Below, one piece after another: positions 31,724-41,341 of a stretch of 46,192 bases of DNA. The DNA comes from Clostridia bacterium. Its GTDB lineage: Bacteria > Bacillota > Clostridia > Lutisporales > Lutisporaceae. Made by a program: the position numbers and the translations under genes. The stretch covers positions 1 to 46,192 of the forward strand of contig DASPIR010000025.1 in assembly GCA_035628995.1 (NCBI GenBank), written 5' to 3'. Under the pieces are notes generated by a model that did no database searches, was not told the DNA's origin, and saw nothing but the letters and a program-made list of their open reading frames with translations. Every line of letters begins with the position of its first letter. Position 1 is the stretch's first letter.

Positions 31724-33877
31724 ATGAATATTGAAAATTTGAAATCAGCTCACAAGCTGCTTTGCGAGTACAAATACGAGCTGAAGAAAATAGAAAAAGG
31801 CTACACCAATAGAACATTATATGTGAACCTCAGTGATAAAGAGGTCAAAGAAAAGCCTGTGACGCAAATGATGAAGGATAAGTTCATTGGAGGCAAGGGC
31901 TTTGGATTATGGTACCTCTGGAATGCAGTATCAGAGAAAACAAAATGGAACGATCCAGAAAATGAGATAGTAATAGCTACCGGTCCATTAGGTGGAATTA
32001 CACAATATCCAGGTTCCGGAAAGTCCCTTGTTGTAAGTCTTTCACCACTTACTGACATGCCTATTGACAGTAATGTTGGAGGATATTTTGGTCCCCTTCT
32101 TAAGTTCTCGGGCTTTGATGCTCTTGAGCTGCAAGGCAAGTCTGACAAGGATGTCATTATATTCATAGACGGCAATAATGGTGTGGTAAGAATAGAAGAA
32201 GCTCCTCTTGAGGCCATTGACAGTCATGTACTCGGCGAGCAGCTCACTGAAATGTACGCTGAAAATGAAGCAGACAAGAGAAATATATCTGTAGTATCTG
32301 CAGGTACCGCAGCGGAGCATACACATTTAGGCTTGTTGAACTTCACCTTCTATGATGTGAGGAGAAAAGCGACAAGACTGAAACAAGCCGGAAGAGGCGG
32401 AATCGGGACAGTATTCAGGGATAAGAGGATAAAGGCCCTTGTGGTTCGTTTCGAAGGCGTTAAGGGCAATCTCAATCACCCTGCTGATCAAGGCACATTA
32501 AACAGAACGGGCATTAAATTTCACAAGGAAATGCATGACCTTGACGATAAGCAAAACAGGATGCGACAGGTTGGAACCGCCAATATAATTGAGGTAATGG
32601 ATCAGTATGATTTACTTCCAACTCACAATTATAAATTCGGCTCCCATAAGAATACCGGAAAAATTTCTTCAAAGGTTTTTAAGGAGAAAATAACCCAGGG
32701 TATGGCTGACGGCTGCTGGTACGGCTGCAGCATGGCCTGTGCCAAGGCAGTAGACAATTTCGTGCTCAAAACCGGTCCATACAAAGGACAGAAAGTCATA
32801 GTTGATGGTCCTGAATATGAGAACGCTGCAGGACTCGGTTCCAACTGTGGAATATTCGATCCTGACGCAATACTTGAGCTTAACTTCTACTGTGATACTT
32901 ATGCCATTGATACCATTTCCTTCGGTACAATGACTGCCTTCATCATGGAGTGCTATGAAAACGGCATACTCAACAAAGAAAGGACCGGAGGCCTTGAGCT
33001 GAAGTTTGGCAATGCAGATGCAGCCCTGGAGCTTATACACCAGATGTCAAGGGGGGTCGGCTTTGGCAAGATAGCCGGACTAGGCACTAAGAAGCTGAAA
33101 GAATTTTTCATAAAGGAATTCAATACAGACCCGAGCTTTATAAATGACATAGGTATGGAACAAAAAGGGCTCGAGTTTTCTGAGTATATGCCGAAAGAAT
33201 CCCTTGCACAGCAGGGAGGCTATGGACTTACCAACAAAGGACCACAACATGATGAAGCATGGTTGATATTCATGGATATGGTTAACAATCAGATTCCTAC
33301 CTTTGAGAATAAGGCTGAAGCACTGCATTACTTTCCTATGTTCAGGACATGGTTTGGCTTAAATGGCCTTTGCAAGCTTCCTTGGAATGATGTAACGCCA
33401 GCAGACAATAAATATACAGATGAGCCCGCAAAGATTCCTGAGCATGTGCAGAATTACGTAGATATATTTAACGCAGTTACGGGAAACAGCATCGACAAGA
33501 ACCAGCTTATTACCCAATCAGAAAGAGTATATAATTTCCAGAGAATATTCAACATTAGAATGGGTAAAGGTAAGAGAATAAATGACAGAATACCTTATAG
33601 AGCTATGGGTCCTGTTACTGTGGAGGAATATGAATCACGGCAGGAAAGATATGATGGTCAGCTTAAGGAACTGCTTGGCTTCGACCCAACAGGAAAGAGC
33701 ACAGAAGCAAAGATAAAAGTAATGAGGGAATATAGGGAAGACCAGTATGAGAAGCTGACAGATGCTGTTTACAAGAGAAGGGGCTGGACAATGGACGGAA
33801 TTCCAACCCTGGAAAAGCTCAAGGAGCTTGGAATGGATCTTCCTGAGGTAGTTGAAGTTGTAAAGAGACATATCTAA
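31724..33877 (+). CDS. tungsten-dependent aldehyde:ferredoxin oxidoreductase family protein
   Basis: The 717-aa protein is of the AOR family, which oxidises aldehydes to acids (or the reverse) with a tungsten bis-pterin and one [4Fe-4S] cluster. The N-terminal cofactor domain shows FIGGKGFGLWYLW and IATGPLGGITQYPGSGKS. The cluster ligands are C331-x3-C335-x3-C339 (GCWYGCSMACAK) and C550 (GLNGLCKLPWN). It is longer than the roughly 610-residue archaeal enzymes, mainly at the C-terminus (650-717). The ATG at 31724 follows AAGGAGGAAGG. The genes before and after encode its Fe-S partner and a sulfur-carrier protein. The substrate aldehyde is unknown; a product of the upstream oxidase is attractive. 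Confidence 0.92.
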   Translation: MNIENLKSAHKLLCEYKYELKKIEKGYTNRTLYVNLSDKEVKEKPVTQMMKDKFIGGKGFGLWYLWNAVSEKTKWNDPENEIVIATGPLGGITQYPGSGKSLVVSLSPLTDMPIDSNVGGYFGPLLKFSGFDALELQGKSDKDVIIFIDGNNGVVRIEEAPLEAIDSHVLGEQLTEMYAENEADKRNISVVSAGTAAEHTHLGLLNFTFYDVRRKATRLKQAGRGGIGTVFRDKRIKALVVRFEGVKGNLNHPADQGTLNRTGIKFHKEMHDLDDKQNRMRQVGTANIIEVMDQYDLLPTHNYKFGSHKNTGKISSKVFKEKITQGMADGCWYGCSMACAKAVDNFVLKTGPYKGQKVIVDGPEYENAAGLGSNCGIFDPDAILELNFYCDTYAIDTISFGTMTAFIMECYENGILNKERTGGLELKFGNADAALELIHQMSRGVGFGKIAGLGTKKLKEFFIKEFNTDPSFINDIGMEQKGLEFSEYMPKESLAQQGGYGLTNKGPQHDEAWLIFMDMVNNQIPTFENKAEALHYFPMFRTWFGLNGLCKLPWNDVTPADNKYTDEPAKIPEHVQNYVDIFNAVTGNSIDKNQLITQSERVYNFQRIFNIRMGKGKRINDRIPYRAMGPVTVEEYESRQERYDGQLKELLGFDPTGKSTEAKIKVMREYREDQYEKLTDAVYKRRGWTMDGIPTLEKLKELGMDLPEVVEVVKRHI

Positions 33878-33895
33878 AGTACAAGGCGGTGCAGC

Positions 33896-34093
33896 ATGAT
33901 ACATGTGAATGGCAAGGAGTTGCAGTGGGAGGAAGGCATGACAGTCACCGAGATGCTTAAACGAAAGACCTATACCTACCATAAGATAGTAGTAAAAATA
34001 AATGATGTGGTAATACCCAACGAACAATTTGAGACTACAGTAATACATGACGGAGACGATGTTAAAGCTATTCATCTTTTAGCAGGTGGATGA
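33896..34093 (+). CDS. MoaD/ThiS-family sulfur carrier protein
   Basis: The 65-aa beta-grasp protein ends in the required Gly-Gly (HLLAGG), whose C-terminus is activated and thiocarboxylated. Sequence near the start (MIHVNGKELQWEEGMTVTEML) is ThiS/MoaD-like. It begins 18 bp after the AOR gene with AAGGCGGTG in front. MoaD-like genes are often linked to AOR genes and supply sulfur for the pterin dithiolene that binds tungsten. A thiamine role is less likely, since no thi genes are near. Confidence 0.88.
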   Translation: MIHVNGKELQWEEGMTVTEMLKRKTYTYHKIVVKINDVVIPNEQFETTVIHDGDDVKAIHLLAGG

Positions 34094-34094
34094 T

Positions 34095-34127
34095 AAAATC
34101 CGGAGGCCAAGACCTCCGGATTTTTTT
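34095..34127. terminator. bidirectional terminator after the AOR operon
   Basis: A 12-bp perfect stem (AAAATCCGGAGG/CCTCCGGATTTT) with a 6-nt loop and T run directly follows the MoaD-like gene and faces the convergent fusion gene. Confidence 0.9.
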
Positions 34128-34135
34128 ATATCTTT

Positions 34136-36622
34136 CTATATATCTTCCAGTATTATATCTTCATATTTAAGCAATCCAAGCTGGCTCAGCCTGATTCCTG
34201 CAATACTGTTCTTATAGGCAATCCCTGCTTGGGGGTGATATAAGAAAATCCACGGAGCATCATCAACTATCGTCTGCTGAATCTTCTTGTACATTTCTAT
34301 CCGCTTCTCAGGATTGATAATCTCCTTTGCTTTGTTCATATTCTCTGTAACTATTTCTTTTTTGTAACTTGAAAAATTCGTCTTGCTCTCAGAGTTAAAG
34401 AGAGGCTGCAGGAAATTATCCAGATCTCCGGTATCACCAATCCACCGGCTTATATAAATATCACACTTATGTATGCACTCTAAATTCAAGTACTGAGACG
34501 GCTGAACTCTAATAAACTCACATTCTATCCCTATTTCCATAAGATCCTTAACAATAAAGTCTGTCAGAGGGTTATAGATTGAAGTGTCGCTTTCTTCTCT
34601 TGCTAATATCTTCAGCTTCTGTCCGGTTTTGCTCAGCCCATTTTTTTGCAATATCTCTTTTGCAAGCCTTGGGTTGTAGCCATATCCTACATCATTTGTG
34701 TTGTCTATCATGCTTGGAGGGAACGGCCCCTTTGCTTCTATACCCATTCCACCTAAAAGCTCATCAATAATTATTTTTTTGTTGATTACCATATTCAGTG
34801 CTTTTCTTACTTCCTTGTTCTGAACATAGGGAGAGTCTGACAATAGGTTGAAGCCCACATAGTAAGTACCTATGATGCTTCTGGTTTTTAATGTAATGCC
34901 CTCTACTCCCCTTATTGAATTAATGGTGTCCTTCTTATCAGCTATTATATAGTCGTACCTGCCCCCTATAAGCTCTTCTGCTGCATTTACATCATCAAAC
35001 TTTACTATTATCTTCTTAATATAAGGCTCACCATTGTAAAAGTCCTTAAAAGCTTCAAGAGTAGCTCCAGAAGGTTGGATATCTACAAGCTGATAGGGAC
35101 CGCAGCCCGAAAAACTGCACTTTTGAATCTCCTCCACCGGTAGTATGGCTGTACAAAACTGTCCCAAATTTAGAAGAAAACCAGAGTATGGCAATGTAAG
35201 GCTCACGGATATACGATGCTTGTCAAGCACTTTTATACCCCTGACTCCCTTCTCCCTCCCACGATTGTACTCTTCTGCTCCATCCACGCACATAAGTGCC
35301 CAGCTGTTCGGAGAATTGAGCTCTGGACTCAGAACTCTTTCAAAGGAATACTTTACATCCTCTGCATTAATCACTCTTCCATTATGGAACTTTGCTCCCT
35401 TTCTCAGCTGGAATACCCAAGTCAGGCCATCTTCCTCAAGATACCAGTTCTTTGCAATACCCGGCATTATTTGACCGGAAGAGCTTACAGTAAGAAGTCC
35501 GCTGTTGATATTGGACATAATATGGCTTCCAATATACTCAAAAGACATATGTGGATCATAAGTCTGCAAAGAGCTTGGAATACAAGTTGTCACTACGGAG
35601 TCATAGGTGCTCGGACCAGCTATTTCATGAATCAGCTTATCCGTAGAGCCTTTCAAATCTGATGAAGTATTTTGCAGGGATTCCAGAGATGTCTTTGTAA
35701 ACTGTGTATATAGAGAAGCCTGCTCTACAGTTGAGATTAGTCTTTCAAAGGTTCTGCTCATTTCATGAGTGGAATTAACCACAGCTTCAAGATTAGATGT
35801 CTGCTTTATTATAGCGGTGTTTATCTCGTCAGATACACTGCTATTGTTGTCAACCGCTTTGATGATAGTATTGAATACCTCCATGGTATTCTTTGATATA
35901 TCCGTACCTTCCTTAACCTTATCGATGGTTGTATCCATCGAATCCAGGGCTGTTGCGACACTATCATTTATTTCATTTATTATATCATTTATAAATTTTA
36001 TAGAATCAACACTTCTCTGCGCCAGTTTCTTCACTTCCTGTGCAACAACAGCAAATCCTCTGCCGGACTCACCTGCTCTTGCAGCTTCAATAGCAGCATT
36101 GAGTGAGAGCAAATTTGTGCTATCTGCGATATCCTTTATAACATCAAGCATCTCATTAATGTTGGCAGCCTTGCTGCTCAGCATATTTACAACCTCTTTT
36201 GATTGCTGCACTGATGTTTCAATAACATTCATAGCTTTTATGGAATCATCAACCGCACTGCTTCCCTGCCTGGCAACACTCATTGTCTGTTCTGATATCT
36301 GCTTTGCATTTTCAGTGTTTGCAAATACCTCTTCTGCAAGTGCGGAATAATTGCTGATTTCGTCTACTAGCTTCTGAACTGAATCAATCTGTATTTCTAC
36401 AAACTTTGATATGTTTCCGGTAACATCTATCAAGCTGTCAACTACAAGACCGGCCTCCCCTATTTTATTATCAATTCTGTCTACTATGCATTTCTGATTA
36501 TTCTTACATAGTGCTATTTTATCATTATTTTCTTTCTCTAAAGCCAGATTATCCTTTACAGCATGATGTATGCGTGGTTCATCTTCAGATTTATTTTTTT
36601 TCGTAAGCTTCAGATTGAACAT
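34136..36622 (-). CDS. chemoreceptor signalling domain fused to family 5 solute-binding domain
   Basis: The 828-aa protein joins two normally separate parts. Residues about 50-340 are a methyl-accepting chemotaxis signalling domain, with its conserved hairpin tip around 163-205 ([20 protein letters not shown], then [18 protein letters not shown]). Residues about 345-828 are an SBP_bac_5 domain, as in oligopeptide-binding proteins OppA/DppA ([71 protein letters not shown]). There is no signal peptide or membrane helix, so the whole protein should be cytoplasmic. The likely role is sensing an internal peptide or other ligand and signalling to CheA/CheW, or to a CheA-like kinase. The start ATG at 36622 has AAGGAGGCCGG in front. 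It is a single-gene unit. Confidence 0.9.
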   Translation of the reverse strand: MFNLKLTKKNKSEDEPRIHHAVKDNLALEKENNDKIALCKNNQKCIVDRIDNKIGEAGLVVDSLIDVTGNISKFVEIQIDSVQKLVDEISNYSALAEEVFANTENAKQISEQTMSVARQGSSAVDDSIKAMNVIETSVQQSKEVVNMLSSKAANINEMLDVIKDIADSTNLLSLNAAIEAARAGESGRGFAVVAQEVKKLAQRSVDSIKFINDIINEINDSVATALDSMDTTIDKVKEGTDISKNTMEVFNTIIKAVDNNSSVSDEINTAIIKQTSNLEAVVNSTHEMSRTFERLISTVEQASLYTQFTKTSLESLQNTSSDLKGSTDKLIHEIAGPSTYDSVVTTCIPSSLQTYDPHMSFEYIGSHIMSNINSGLLTVSSSGQIMPGIAKNWYLEEDGLTWVFQLRKGAKFHNGRVINAEDVKYSFERVLSPELNSPNSWALMCVDGAEEYNRGREKGVRGIKVLDKHRISVSLTLPYSGFLLNLGQFCTAILPVEEIQKCSFSGCGPYQLVDIQPSGATLEAFKDFYNGEPYIKKIIVKFDDVNAAEELIGGRYDYIIADKKDTINSIRGVEGITLKTRSIIGTYYVGFNLLSDSPYVQNKEVRKALNMVINKKIIIDELLGGMGIEAKGPFPPSMIDNTNDVGYGYNPRLAKEILQKNGLSKTGQKLKILAREESDTSIYNPLTDFIVKDLMEIGIECEFIRVQPSQYLNLECIHKCDIYISRWIGDTGDLDNFLQPLFNSESKTNFSSYKKEIVTENMNKAKEIINPEKRIEMYKKIQQTIVDDAPWIFLYHPQAGIAYKNSIAGIRLSQLGLLKYEDIILEDI

Positions 36623-36707
36623 TTGCCGGCCTCCTTAATTATATTCTATAGCATTTTATTCGACAGCAATTACCATATTTCCTTTATTTATACACTGTTT
36701 AACCTGT

Positions 36708-36719
36708 TTTGTATACAAA
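36708..36719. promoter_or_regulatory. palindrome TTTGTATACAAA upstream of the ABC exporter
   Basis: A perfect 12-bp palindrome lies in the divergent gap between the fusion gene and the exporter. Further GTATAC cores occur nearby. It could be an operator for a small repressor; no regulator gene is adjacent. Confidence 0.35.
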
Positions 36720-36829
36720 CAAAATTACAGCCAGTATACCAAAAATCAGCTTTCCGCCTGGGAAGAAGTTCCTGACTGGCATCAAAAGTGCGCTTAAAAC
36801 AACTGTAAACATAAATACCCATTGTATAC

Positions 36830-36858
36830 TTGTAAACTTCACTTATTAGATATAAAAT
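36830..36858 (+). promoter_or_regulatory. possible sigma-A promoter of the ABC exporter genes
   Basis: TTGTAA (36830-36835) and TAAAAT (36853-36858) with a 17-bp spacer lie about 50 bp before the start codon. The -35 match is only moderate. Confidence 0.5.
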
Positions 36859-36908
36859 CTTTATATGTGGGTTTTTTTATTTTTTTTGGATATGTATGGG
36901 AGGGTTAT

Positions 36909-38660
36909 ATGCATACATTTGTTTATTTGAAGGAGTTCTTTCTGCAGCATAAATGGAAGTACATATGGGGTGTTGCTGTGCTGGTATTGGTAGATGCCCT
37001 TCAGCTTATAACACCCAAAATCCTTGGAAGGATTACAGATGAATTAGGGGCCGGCTCCCTTGCTATGAGGGATATATTTTACTATATAGCTGTTATTATC
37101 TCGCTGGCGGTGCTTATTGCAGTATGCAGATATATTTGGAGAATGCTGGTAATGGGGTCTGCAAGAAACTTGGAATACTGGCTCCGAAACAAGCTTTTTG
37201 CACATCTGGAGCTGATGGCACCCAACTTTTTCAACAACCACAAAACAGGTGATCTAATGGCCCATGCAACCAACGATATAAATGCCGTAAGAATGGCCTT
37301 CGGCCCTGGAATTGTCATGATAACCGATGCAATTTTTCTTACTTCGGCTACAGTAATCATTATGGTCACGACCATAGACCTGCGGCTTACTGCGGCTGCC
37401 CTTCTACCGCTTCCGATCATAGCAGCTCTCATGATTTTCTTTGGACGAATTGTTCAAAGCAAGTTCAAAGGTGTACAGGAAGCCTTTTCAGAGCTTACGG
37501 ACCGAGTTCAGGAGAGCATATCCGGAATTCGAGTTGTAAAATCCTTTGTCCAGGAAGACAGCGAAATAAAAAAGTTCTCTGCCTTCAATGATAATTATAT
37601 GAACAAGAATATGAGCCTTATAAAGGTTTGGGGGTTTATGTTCCCTGCAGTAGCCTTCATCGGAGCCCTTAGCTTCTTAATGGCCCTTTATTATGGCGGC
37701 CTTCAGGTCATTGATGATGAGCTGTCACTTGGCCAATTCGTATCCTTCATTTCATACCTTGGTCTTCTAACCTGGCCTATGATGGCCCTTGGCTGGGTTA
37801 TAAACATACTTCAGAGGGGAACTGCCTCTATGAAGAGAATCAACGAAATACTCAATATCTCTCCTGAAATATTCGATAAGGAAGACATCCTGGAAATCCA
37901 CGATTATAAACCCTCTCTTCAGTTTAGCAATCTGAGTTTTACCTATCCTGGTGCTTCTATTCCTGCTTTATCAGGAATCAATCTAAGAATTGAAGAGGGT
38001 AAAACCCTTGCTATAGTTGGCAAGACAGGCAGCGGCAAAACCACTCTGGTCAACCTGATCATGAGACTTTATAATACGGAACCCGGAGAGCTTCTTATAG
38101 ATGGAATTGATATTTATGATATACCTCTTAGGGAACTGAGAAAAAATATTGGGTATGTCCCTCAGGACAATTTTCTTTTCTCTGCATCAATAAGAGATAA
38201 TATTGCCTTTTCCGATACCTCCATGGATATGGAAAGAGTTGAAGCTGCAGCAAGAACAGCTCAGGTCTATGACAATATAATGGAGTTTCCCGGGAAGTTC
38301 GATACCATATTGGGTGAAAGAGGTGTGACCTTATCTGGAGGTCAGAAGCAAAGAGTTTCTATAGCAAGAGCTATAGCGAAGGATCCAAAAATCATAATAC
38401 TTGACGATTCCTTGTCTGCAGTGGATACAAAGACTGAAGAGCTCATACTTGGTGGTCTCAAGCGGGTAATGAGGAACAAAACTGCTATTGTAATTGCCCA
38501 TAGGATATCAACCATAAAGGATGCTGATGAAATAATAGTCCTTGATGAAGGCAGAATTATTGAGCAAGGTACCCATGAAGAGCTGGTGCAAGTTAAGGGA
38601 CTCTATAACAATATATATGAAAAGCAGCTGCTCGAAGAAAAAATTGAGCAACAATGTTGA
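36909..38660 (+). CDS. ABC exporter subunit, BmrC-like (degenerate ATPase site)
   Basis: The 583-aa half-transporter has six membrane helices (about 20-300) and one ATPase domain. The motifs are Walker A GKTGSGKTT, signature LSGGQKQR and Walker B IIILDDSLSAVD. In Walker B the catalytic Glu is Asp, a hallmark of the degenerate subunit in heterodimeric exporters such as BmrC/BmrD. I choose the ATG at 36909, with GGAGG 5 nt upstream; a longer frame from 36822 lacks a ribosome site. The partner gene follows after 120 bp. Substrates are likely drugs or other hydrophobic compounds, but that is by family only. Confidence 0.93.
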   Translation: MHTFVYLKEFFLQHKWKYIWGVAVLVLVDALQLITPKILGRITDELGAGSLAMRDIFYYIAVIISLAVLIAVCRYIWRMLVMGSARNLEYWLRNKLFAHLELMAPNFFNNHKTGDLMAHATNDINAVRMAFGPGIVMITDAIFLTSATVIIMVTTIDLRLTAAALLPLPIIAALMIFFGRIVQSKFKGVQEAFSELTDRVQESISGIRVVKSFVQEDSEIKKFSAFNDNYMNKNMSLIKVWGFMFPAVAFIGALSFLMALYYGGLQVIDDELSLGQFVSFISYLGLLTWPMMALGWVINILQRGTASMKRINEILNISPEIFDKEDILEIHDYKPSLQFSNLSFTYPGASIPALSGINLRIEEGKTLAIVGKTGSGKTTLVNLIMRLYNTEPGELLIDGIDIYDIPLRELRKNIGYVPQDNFLFSASIRDNIAFSDTSMDMERVEAAARTAQVYDNIMEFPGKFDTILGERGVTLSGGQKQRVSIARAIAKDPKIIILDDSLSAVDTKTEELILGGLKRVMRNKTAIVIAHRISTIKDADEIIVLDEGRIIEQGTHEELVQVKGLYNNIYEKQLLEEKIEQQC

Positions 38661-38709
38661 ATGCACATACGATTCTATTGAGTGTGGTGCGAATTCAACA
38701 AAAACAATG

Positions 38710-38759
38710 AAATGTTTACGCGAAATTTGAATGGCCAATGTAAAATGTTTTTCGCGAAA
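38710..38759. repeat. two direct repeats around GCGAAA in the ABC intercistronic gap
   Basis: AAATGTTTacGCGAAA (from 38710) and AAATGTTTttcGCGAAA (from 38743) are near-identical copies 33 bp apart. The second contains the palindrome TTTCGCGAAA. The role is unknown. Confidence 0.45.
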
Positions 38760-38780
38760 CAAATACATAGGGGTGTTGAA

Positions 38781-40814
38781 ATGAATAATAATCTCAAGGA
38801 AGAAGAAGCCCTCGGAAAAGCCTTTGATATGAAGCTTATGAAACGACTGCTTAAATACACCAAGCCTTATTGGTGGATGCTGCTCATTTGCATTTTTATG
38901 CTTACACTTATTACAGCCGCAGACCTTGCCAGGCCTTATCTCATAAAGATGGCAATTGATAATCATATATCAGCCTATGACGCACCAATGGCCGCATTCA
39001 ACAAAGAACCAGAATACCCCAGTGTTAAATATAAAGATAAATATTATGTAAGGGAAAGCCTGCTTGCAAAAGAACATAAGACAGAAGAAAGATATCAGCT
39101 AGTGAAGGTGGGAAAAGACTACTACCTTATAAATGGAGCTTTTGATAAAAACTCCGCGTCGGACTTGACAGCAGTGAAGGAAGGTAATTTCTATGGAGAG
39201 CTCTTATCAAAAGATGAGTATAAAGCTTTCCGGGAGCAGGATAAAACAGGTATAAAGAGGATTTCCATAATATTCTTGCTTATTATTCTGGGAAGCTTTA
39301 TTCTAAATTACATTCAGGTTTACATTTTGAACTATACCGGGCAGAAAATAATCTACAACATGCGTCAGGAGCTTTTTACGCATCTTCAGAAGCTGTCCCT
39401 CTCCTTCTTTGATCGGAACCCTGTAGGAAGGCTGGTAACCAGAGTAACAAGTGACATGGAAAATCTTAACGAGATGTATACCGCTGTGCTTGTGAACCTG
39501 TTCAAGGATGTGCTTATGCTCTGCGGGATAGTTATAATAATGCTTAAGATGAATGCGCAAGTGGCTCTGGTAAGCTTTATAATAATTCCTTTGATAATAT
39601 TATCTGCCTCAATTTTTAGGATTAAAGCAAGAAACGCTTATAGGCAGACCAGGGTCAAACTCGCCAAAATAAATGCCACATTAAGTGAAAATATATCCGG
39701 AATGCGTACTATACAGCTTTTCAATAGAGAGCACTATAACTACAAAGAATTTGAAAATATCAACAAGGAGTATCGCGAGGCAAGTATGCGAGAGCTTTTC
39801 GTTTTCGCTGTATTCAGACCATCCATGGACCTCATATATTCTTTGGCACTATCCCTGCTGATTTGGTATGGCGGCGCAAGGATGCTGTCAGGAACCCTCC
39901 CCTTTGGAGTACTGTTTGCATTTATAAACTATATTGAACAGTTTTTCCAGCCAATCAATGACCTGACAGAAAAGTTCAATATCCTTCAGTCAGCTATGGC
40001 TTCCTCAGAAAGAATCTTTCTTCTGCTTGATGAGAAGGAGACAATTAACAATCCTAATGTTCCAGATGCACTTGGAAGAATCAATGGTGATATTGAATTT
40101 AAGAATGTATGGTTTGCTTATGAGGGAGAAAACTGGGTCTTAAGAGATGTCAGCTTTAAAATCAACTCAGGAGAAACTGCAGCCTTTGTAGGAGCTACCG
40201 GAGCCGGTAAAACCTCTATAATAAGTCTGATCAGCAGGCTCTATGATATACAAAAAGGTGAAATACTTATAGATGGAAAGAATATTAAAAATGTAGATAA
40301 ATATGAATTGAGGTCACAGATTGGAACAGTACTTCAGGATGTATTTCTCTTCTCAGGAGATATAAAATCCAACATCAGACTAAACGAAGCAAGCATTGAT
40401 AATGAGGCTATAAAACGAGCTTCAAGCTTTGTAAATGCAGATAAATTCATAGAAAAACTGCCTAAAGGCTACGATGAAGAGGTTAACGAAAGAGGAACGA
40501 CCTTTTCTTCCGGCCAGAGACAGCTTCTGGCCTTTGCAAGGGCTTTGGCTTTTGATCCGGCGGTACTGGTGCTGGACGAAGCAACCTCCAATATCGATAC
40601 AGAAACTGAAATGCTCATTCAAGATGCAATAAACAAGGTTATCAAGGATAGGACCACTATAGTCATAGCCCATAGACTTTCAACCATACAGCATGCGAGC
40701 AATATAATAGTGCTGCATAAAGGAAAGGTCAGAGAAATGGGCACTCATCAGGAGTTACTGGACAAGAAAGGCATGTATTATGATCTGTATCTACTGCAGT
40801 ATAAGGAGAGTTAA
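38781..40814 (+). CDS. ABC exporter subunit, BmrD-like (catalytic ATPase site)
   Basis: The 677-aa half-transporter pairs with the preceding subunit. A large insert of about 100 residues lies between the first two membrane helices (about 55-160), as in BmrD/YheH (about 673 aa). The ATPase domain has Walker A GATGAGKTS and Walker B VLVLDEATSNID with the catalytic Glu. Its signature is FSSGQRQL instead of LSGGQ, so the two subunits together form one normal and one degenerate site. I choose the ATG at 38781 with AGGGGTG 5 nt upstream; an earlier ATG at 38682 lacks a ribosome site. Confidence 0.93.
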   Translation: MNNNLKEEEALGKAFDMKLMKRLLKYTKPYWWMLLICIFMLTLITAADLARPYLIKMAIDNHISAYDAPMAAFNKEPEYPSVKYKDKYYVRESLLAKEHKTEERYQLVKVGKDYYLINGAFDKNSASDLTAVKEGNFYGELLSKDEYKAFREQDKTGIKRISIIFLLIILGSFILNYIQVYILNYTGQKIIYNMRQELFTHLQKLSLSFFDRNPVGRLVTRVTSDMENLNEMYTAVLVNLFKDVLMLCGIVIIMLKMNAQVALVSFIIIPLIILSASIFRIKARNAYRQTRVKLAKINATLSENISGMRTIQLFNREHYNYKEFENINKEYREASMRELFVFAVFRPSMDLIYSLALSLLIWYGGARMLSGTLPFGVLFAFINYIEQFFQPINDLTEKFNILQSAMASSERIFLLLDEKETINNPNVPDALGRINGDIEFKNVWFAYEGENWVLRDVSFKINSGETAAFVGATGAGKTSIISLISRLYDIQKGEILIDGKNIKNVDKYELRSQIGTVLQDVFLFSGDIKSNIRLNEASIDNEAIKRASSFVNADKFIEKLPKGYDEEVNERGTTFSSGQRQLLAFARALAFDPAVLVLDEATSNIDTETEMLIQDAINKVIKDRTTIVIAHRLSTIQHASNIIVLHKGKVREMGTHQELLDKKGMYYDLYLLQYKES

Positions 40815-40848
40815 TCTCCCCGAGGTTAATAGGAAACCACCCAAAATA

Positions 40849-41064
40849 AGAACAGCCATATCATAGCCACATATGAGTATACAAAAATTGATGGCACTAA
40901 CTCACTACACCTAAGAAAAGTCTAACGCCTTCCAATATCCAGACCTGGACGTGTAAGGCTTGCTTCGGCGTCCTGCCTCGCATACGACTTTTCTAAGGCT
41001 CCGCTCCTAAGTGCCATTGACAATTTCTGTATAAGCACATTTAGGCTATTGATTTGGCTGTTCT
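40849..41064. ncRNA. long imperfect hairpin, structured element 1
   Basis: The two halves of this 216-nt stretch pair along most of their length. AGAACAGCC (40849-40857) pairs with GGCTGTTCT (41056-41064), ATCATAGCC with GGCTATTGAT, and TATACAAAAATTG with CAATTTCTGTATA. TGGCACT (40892-40898) pairs with AGTGCCA (41010-41016), and CTAAGAAAAGTC with GACTTTTCTAAG. The top is GC-richer. No reading frame is convincing. It may be a structured RNA or a palindromic mobile remnant; the strand is unknown. Confidence 0.5.
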
Positions 41065-41085
41065 ACCAATTAGCTACTCAGTAGA

Positions 41086-41341
41086 GGAAAGCTATGTATC
41101 GATATAGGGAAGCATTAGCTTTGTATATCAGCGAACACTTATAAGCCTTTGGGTAACAGAATAGAGCTTGATACGTAGGAAAACCCGTAAGATTTACGTG
41201 ATGTAAATCTAGCACATACCAACAGGACGTTGGGTTTATGTGCGTTAGAGTTTTACAAGTATCAAGCTCTAATTCTGTCCAAAGCTTATATTGTGTGAGT
41301 CGATATACAAAGCTAATGCAGCTTATGTAGCTATACATTGC
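41086..41341. ncRNA. branched long hairpin, structured element 2
   Basis: An outer perfect 18-bp pairing (GCATTAGCTTTGTATATC at 41112-41129 with 41302-41319) encloses a 12-bp pairing (AGAGCTTGATAC at 41163-41174 with 41259-41270). Inside are two separate hairpins: AGATTTAC/GTAAATCT (41190-41210) and GCACATACCAAC/GTTGG-TATGTGC (41212-41243). Bulges and internal loops give a branched shape typical of a functional RNA. It abuts the stop of the DJ-1-family gene. Confidence 0.55.

Noticed and set aside
33896-34093. ThiS of thiamine biosynthesis
   Set aside because: The fold is shared, but the position behind an AOR gene and absence of thi genes favour a tungsten/molybdenum cofactor role.
38682-38780. 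Upstream ATG giving a 710-aa second ABC subunit
   Set aside because: There is no ribosome site; ATG 38781 has AGGGGTG at proper spacing and gives the usual family length.
41078-41338. 86-codon minus-strand frame in the structured gap
   Set aside because: It follows the arms of the long inverted repeat and has no ribosome site or recognisable domain.
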